Positions 18,076 through 20,749 of a DNA stretch of 20,749 nucleotides are shown one piece after another. The notes under the pieces are model-generated. The model worked only from the letters and a program-made list of their open reading frames with translations, searched no databases and was not told where the DNA came from. Source of the DNA: Welwitschia mirabilis (taxonomy: Eukaryota; Gnetophyta; Gnetopsida; Welwitschiales); NCBI GenBank assembly GCA_051453625.1, contig JBOZIK010000001.1:239360163-239380911 (forward strand), read 5' to 3'. Position numbers and translations under genes: made by a program. The number at the start of each line of letters is the position of its first letter. The stretch's first letter is position 1.

Positions 18076-19073
18076 AAGATCTTTAGATACAACCATGAAC
18101 CTGGTAGAAGCACTTATTTTGGAGGTTTAACTCAATGAAAAGGAGTTCCTCCCTATTATTATCTGAGTTCTTTCTTAACCTACTCCTTTGATTGATATTA
18201 TGATGTTACCTGATCATTTTTTAAACTTGAATTGTATATTGCTTTATAAAGTTTCATTATTAGTATTCATACTTGGGCATTTATAATGGTAAGATTAGAT
18301 TCCCCAATCTTAAAACATTCCCATATCTATAAACTTCACTTAAAGGAAGATGCCTTTCTTTTTGTGTTTTTCTTTTAATAGTGTTAATATTTTTAGTTGT
18401 TTGGGAGTGTTCTTTTCTATTTTTTATCTCACTTATTCACCTTTGTCTTTTTGAGTATGTGATCATGTGGGAATTTGTCAAACAAAAAAAATAAAAAAAT
18501 AATGATCATGATCTATTACATTTTGTTCTTTAAGAAAAATACATGGTCACCATGATGTTCTACCCTATCAAGGAAAATATTTCCAAGAGGAACCTTTGGA
18601 AGTGTTGGTATCTATGGAAACTCCATTGAGAGATCAATTGGTCATCCTTCATGTTTTCCTACTCCTCTAACTGTGGTTGCATTCCCCTCATCATGGAAAA
18701 AGTTGTAAAAAACTTTAAGGCTATGGGATCAATGGTATTTCTAGTGTCATTAAAGAAATTGCTTGTTTTCTAGACTCTTAGTATTTCCACTTGGTCATTT
18801 CAATTTTAAAGATTCAGGTGTGTTTATGAGAAAAGAGTAGGTGAGTTCATTTCTAAGTAACTTTTGATTTTGACGTTCATTATTCTAAGCACTTGAGTTT
18901 TTGGGTATCATCATAAGCACTACCTTTTTTAGTGAACTTTATGAAGTATATACATTTTATCATGCATATTTACTAAAGTGACTTTATGATGTCTTCCTTG
19001 GGAGTTTGCTAGTTTAGTACTTAGGATAAGTAAACAATCTTCTCCTTGTTCCTTGTATCCATTTTCATTCTGT
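18076..19073 (+). other. Long 3' non-coding region of element 2, part 1
   Basis: No recognised domain occurs after the integrase end. The stretch is T-rich with short frames only. A poly-A-like run lies at 18480-18500. Athila-type elements often carry kilobases of non-coding DNA or a degenerate third ORF here. I could not identify any env-like motif in this part. Confidence 0.45.
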
Positions 19074-19521
19074 GTTTCTTCAGTTTTTTGAGTCTAGAAT
19101 TTTAAAGTTATTTATGCATTTTCTCATTCTTTCATAGAACCTTAATCATTTAGTAGTTTTCTTATTGTTATTTCATGTTATATTATTTTCTAATGAGCAT
19201 TTGAAATCAAAATGAATACCTTTTTCATTTCTTTGTTCTTATGAGTTCCCTTGTAGCTTATAGAGTTATGAGTTTACCTTGCTCTTCTTTTCTATTGGGG
19301 TATATTCATGCCACTTTCTTGAAGGTTTTAACCTAGATAGTCTGTTTTCTTTATTTATAGTTTTTTTCCTCATGTGTTCATCCCTTTTCTTTTGATTTTC
19401 TTGGTTTTTTATCTGATTTCCTGGCTTTCTGAGTTTTTCCATTCAGAACTGATACTTGAATAATCATATTTGAGCCTAAATTTCTTGGTTGATATTTTTA
19501 CTTCTAAAAAACTTTTTATCA
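19074..19521 (+). repeat. 3' non-coding segment of element 2, copy A
   Basis: This corresponds to 19622-20050, with a few percent substitutions. Copy A has about 19 extra bases (around 19220-19240, a T-rich piece) that copy B lacks. There is no coding content; the overlapping short frames on both strands run across the gap and are not genes. Confidence 0.6.
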
Positions 19522-19621
19522 NNNNNNNNNNNNNNNNNNNNNNNNNNNNNNNNNNNNNNNNNNNNNNNNNNNNNNNNNNNNNNNNNNNNNNNNNNNNNNN
19601 NNNNNNNNNNNNNNNNNNNNN
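19522..19621. other. Assembly gap, 100 N, flanked by a direct repeat
   Basis: There are exactly 100 Ns, and the right flank re-reads the left flank from 19074. Confidence 0.95.
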
Positions 19622-20050
19622 ATTTCTTCGATTTTTTAAGTCTAGAATTTTAACGTCATTTATGCATTTTCTCATTCTTTCATAGAACCTTAATCATTTA
19701 GTAGTTTCCTTGTTGTTATTTCATGTTATATTATTTTCTAATGAGCATTTGAAACCAAAACGAATATTTATGAGTTCCCTTGTAGCTTATAGAGTTATGA
19801 CTTTACCTTGCTCTTCTTTTCTATTGGGGCATATTCATGCCACTTTCTTGAAGGTTTTAACCTAGATAGTCTATTTTCTTTATTTATAGTTTTTTTCCTC
19901 ATGTGTTCATCCTTTTTCTTTTGATTTTCTCGATTTTTTGTCTGATTTTCTGGTTTCTTGAGTTTTTCCATTCAGAACTGATACTTGAATAATCATATCT
20001 GAGCCTAAATTTCTTGGTTGACATTTTTACTTCTAAAAAACCTTTTATCA
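19622..20050 (+). repeat. 3' non-coding segment of element 2, copy B
   Basis: This is the second copy of 19074-19521. It continues uninterrupted into the terminal region, so it is the copy physically joined to the element's 3' end. Confidence 0.6.
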
Positions 20051-20730
20051 CCTGTTATTCACTTAGTCTTTTCGGAGATACTTGGCAAACGAAAGTCTGA
20101 TTTTTTCTGAGAGTCATCCTATGGCTATCGTTTGGACGATAAGACCAGACGACAGTGTGATTAAACTGCGGCCCAAAACCATTTTCATCATTTCTTCATT
20201 GTTTTCGCCCATTCCTTTGAGAGATGACAACCCCTCTGGCCTATACTAATATTCTAGAACTTGACCTACTCGATTTCGTGTTTAGATTCGCAAGATTTTA
20301 GTAAATTTGCTAAAATGAGGTATATTTCTTCCTCCTCCTATTTTTCACTTTTTTCTCTTCTTTTTTAGCCTTTTAACATGTAGTTTTCATGTATTTCTTT
20401 TAGTTTTTTTGCGCTCTTTGATTTGGGACTTATGAATTTAAATTTCACTACGATTTTTCGAGTTATGAACATTTTTGCATTTCACAAGGTATTTTCAAAT
20501 TTTTATCTTTCACACTTGTTTTCTTGCAATCTATAGGTCGAAACATAGTGATTCTTTAGGCAAAATTTATTAGTTTAATGTGTTCTATTACTCTGCTAGA
20601 TTAGACTTTTTATTTGAGCACTTTAAATTTTCACTACATGTGGGATCCACTAATAACATAACTCTTCAATTTTTCGCATATTTCTCATCTGTCTTCACAT
20701 GTTTAGGTAACTTGAGATGTATTACAACTT
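20051..20730 (+). other. Terminal 3' non-coding region of element 2
   Basis: There are no genes. From about 20060 to 20300 the base composition is less AT-rich, and CpGs are more frequent than elsewhere in the window. The stretch includes a palindrome-like TATCGTTTGGACGATA (20126-20141) followed by CAGACGACAG, related to the leader motifs at 9841-10062. The short frame at 20316 (ATGAGGTATATT) stops after 17 codons. Confidence 0.45.
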
Positions 20731-20749
20731 TTTTTTTTTTTGGAGGAGG
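20729..20749 (+). promoter_or_regulatory. Candidate polypurine tract at the 3' end of element 2
   Basis: A run of 13 T is followed by GGAGGAGG up to the last base of the window. The T-run plus short purine block resembles the tail before LTR1 (108-116) and sits where plus-strand priming would occur. The 3' LTR itself cannot be seen, so this rests on position and the parallel with 108-116. Confidence 0.4.

Larger units (their letters stand above)
8631..20749 (+). mobile_element. Element 2: degenerate, near full-length Athila-type Ty3/gypsy retrotransposon
   Basis: The order is LTR2, tRNA-Asp primer-binding site, leader, gag, protease, linker, RT, RNase H, integrase, long non-coding 3' region and a terminal purine tract. 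The gag-to-integrase order with integrase last is the Ty3/gypsy arrangement. Motif wording in Gag, protease and integrase is that of the Athila group. The 3' LTR should start at or just after the window end. The element contains nine gaps, and several segments appear two or three times around them, so its true length is shorter than shown. No frame is intact. Confidence 0.65.

Overview
The window looks like repeat-dense nuclear DNA from a flowering plant. It is very AT-rich and CpG-poor, carries no intact host gene, and is filled with decayed Ty3/gypsy LTR retrotransposons of the Athila type. The Athila assignment rests on the Gag, protease, reverse transcriptase (RT), RNase H and integrase motifs, on the long linkers between them, and on primer-binding sites (PBS) matching the 3' end of plant tRNA-Asp. 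Everything recognisable lies on the + strand. The species cannot be named from the sequence.

Layout. 1-116 is probably the 3' tail of an upstream element, ending in a purine tract. 117-2166 holds two near-identical copies of one LTR (LTR1) either side of a 100-N gap, each followed by a decayed tRNA-Asp PBS. 2195-6340 is the body of element 1: leader, gag remnant from 3000, protease with a readable DLG at 5096, the start of the protease-RT linker, then a loss of RT, RNase H and integrase. A better preserved fragment of a possible Athila third (env-like) ORF follows at 5789-6340. 6341-8610 has no recognisable gene and contains a diverged direct repeat around another gap. 8631-9631 is a second, unrelated LTR (LTR2), with its PBS at 9635-9652. 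It is the 5' end of element 2. Element 2 runs through a leader (9653-10328), gag (10329-13192, in three overlapping partial copies), protease (13481-14393), linker, RT (about 14920-15772), RNase H (15979-16412), integrase (16761-18075) and a long non-coding 3' region. It reaches a purine tract at the last bases of the window, so its 3' LTR should begin just outside.

State. All coding parts are pseudogenes with many stops and frameshifts. Most stops look like C-to-T or G-to-A changes, and both PBSs differ from the tRNA-Asp consensus mainly by transitions, as expected for methylated, silenced elements. There is no evidence of function.

Assembly caution. Seven gaps are exactly 100 N, and after every one the sequence re-reads what came before it. 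This looks like unresolved overlap or two haplotypes laid end to end, so the apparent duplications should not be taken as biology without long reads. No novel system was found. The most interesting items are an LTR that has both a purine tract upstream and a PBS downstream, a series of palindromic TCATCYRGATGA-like motifs, and an 18% diverged duplication at the RT/RNase H junction.
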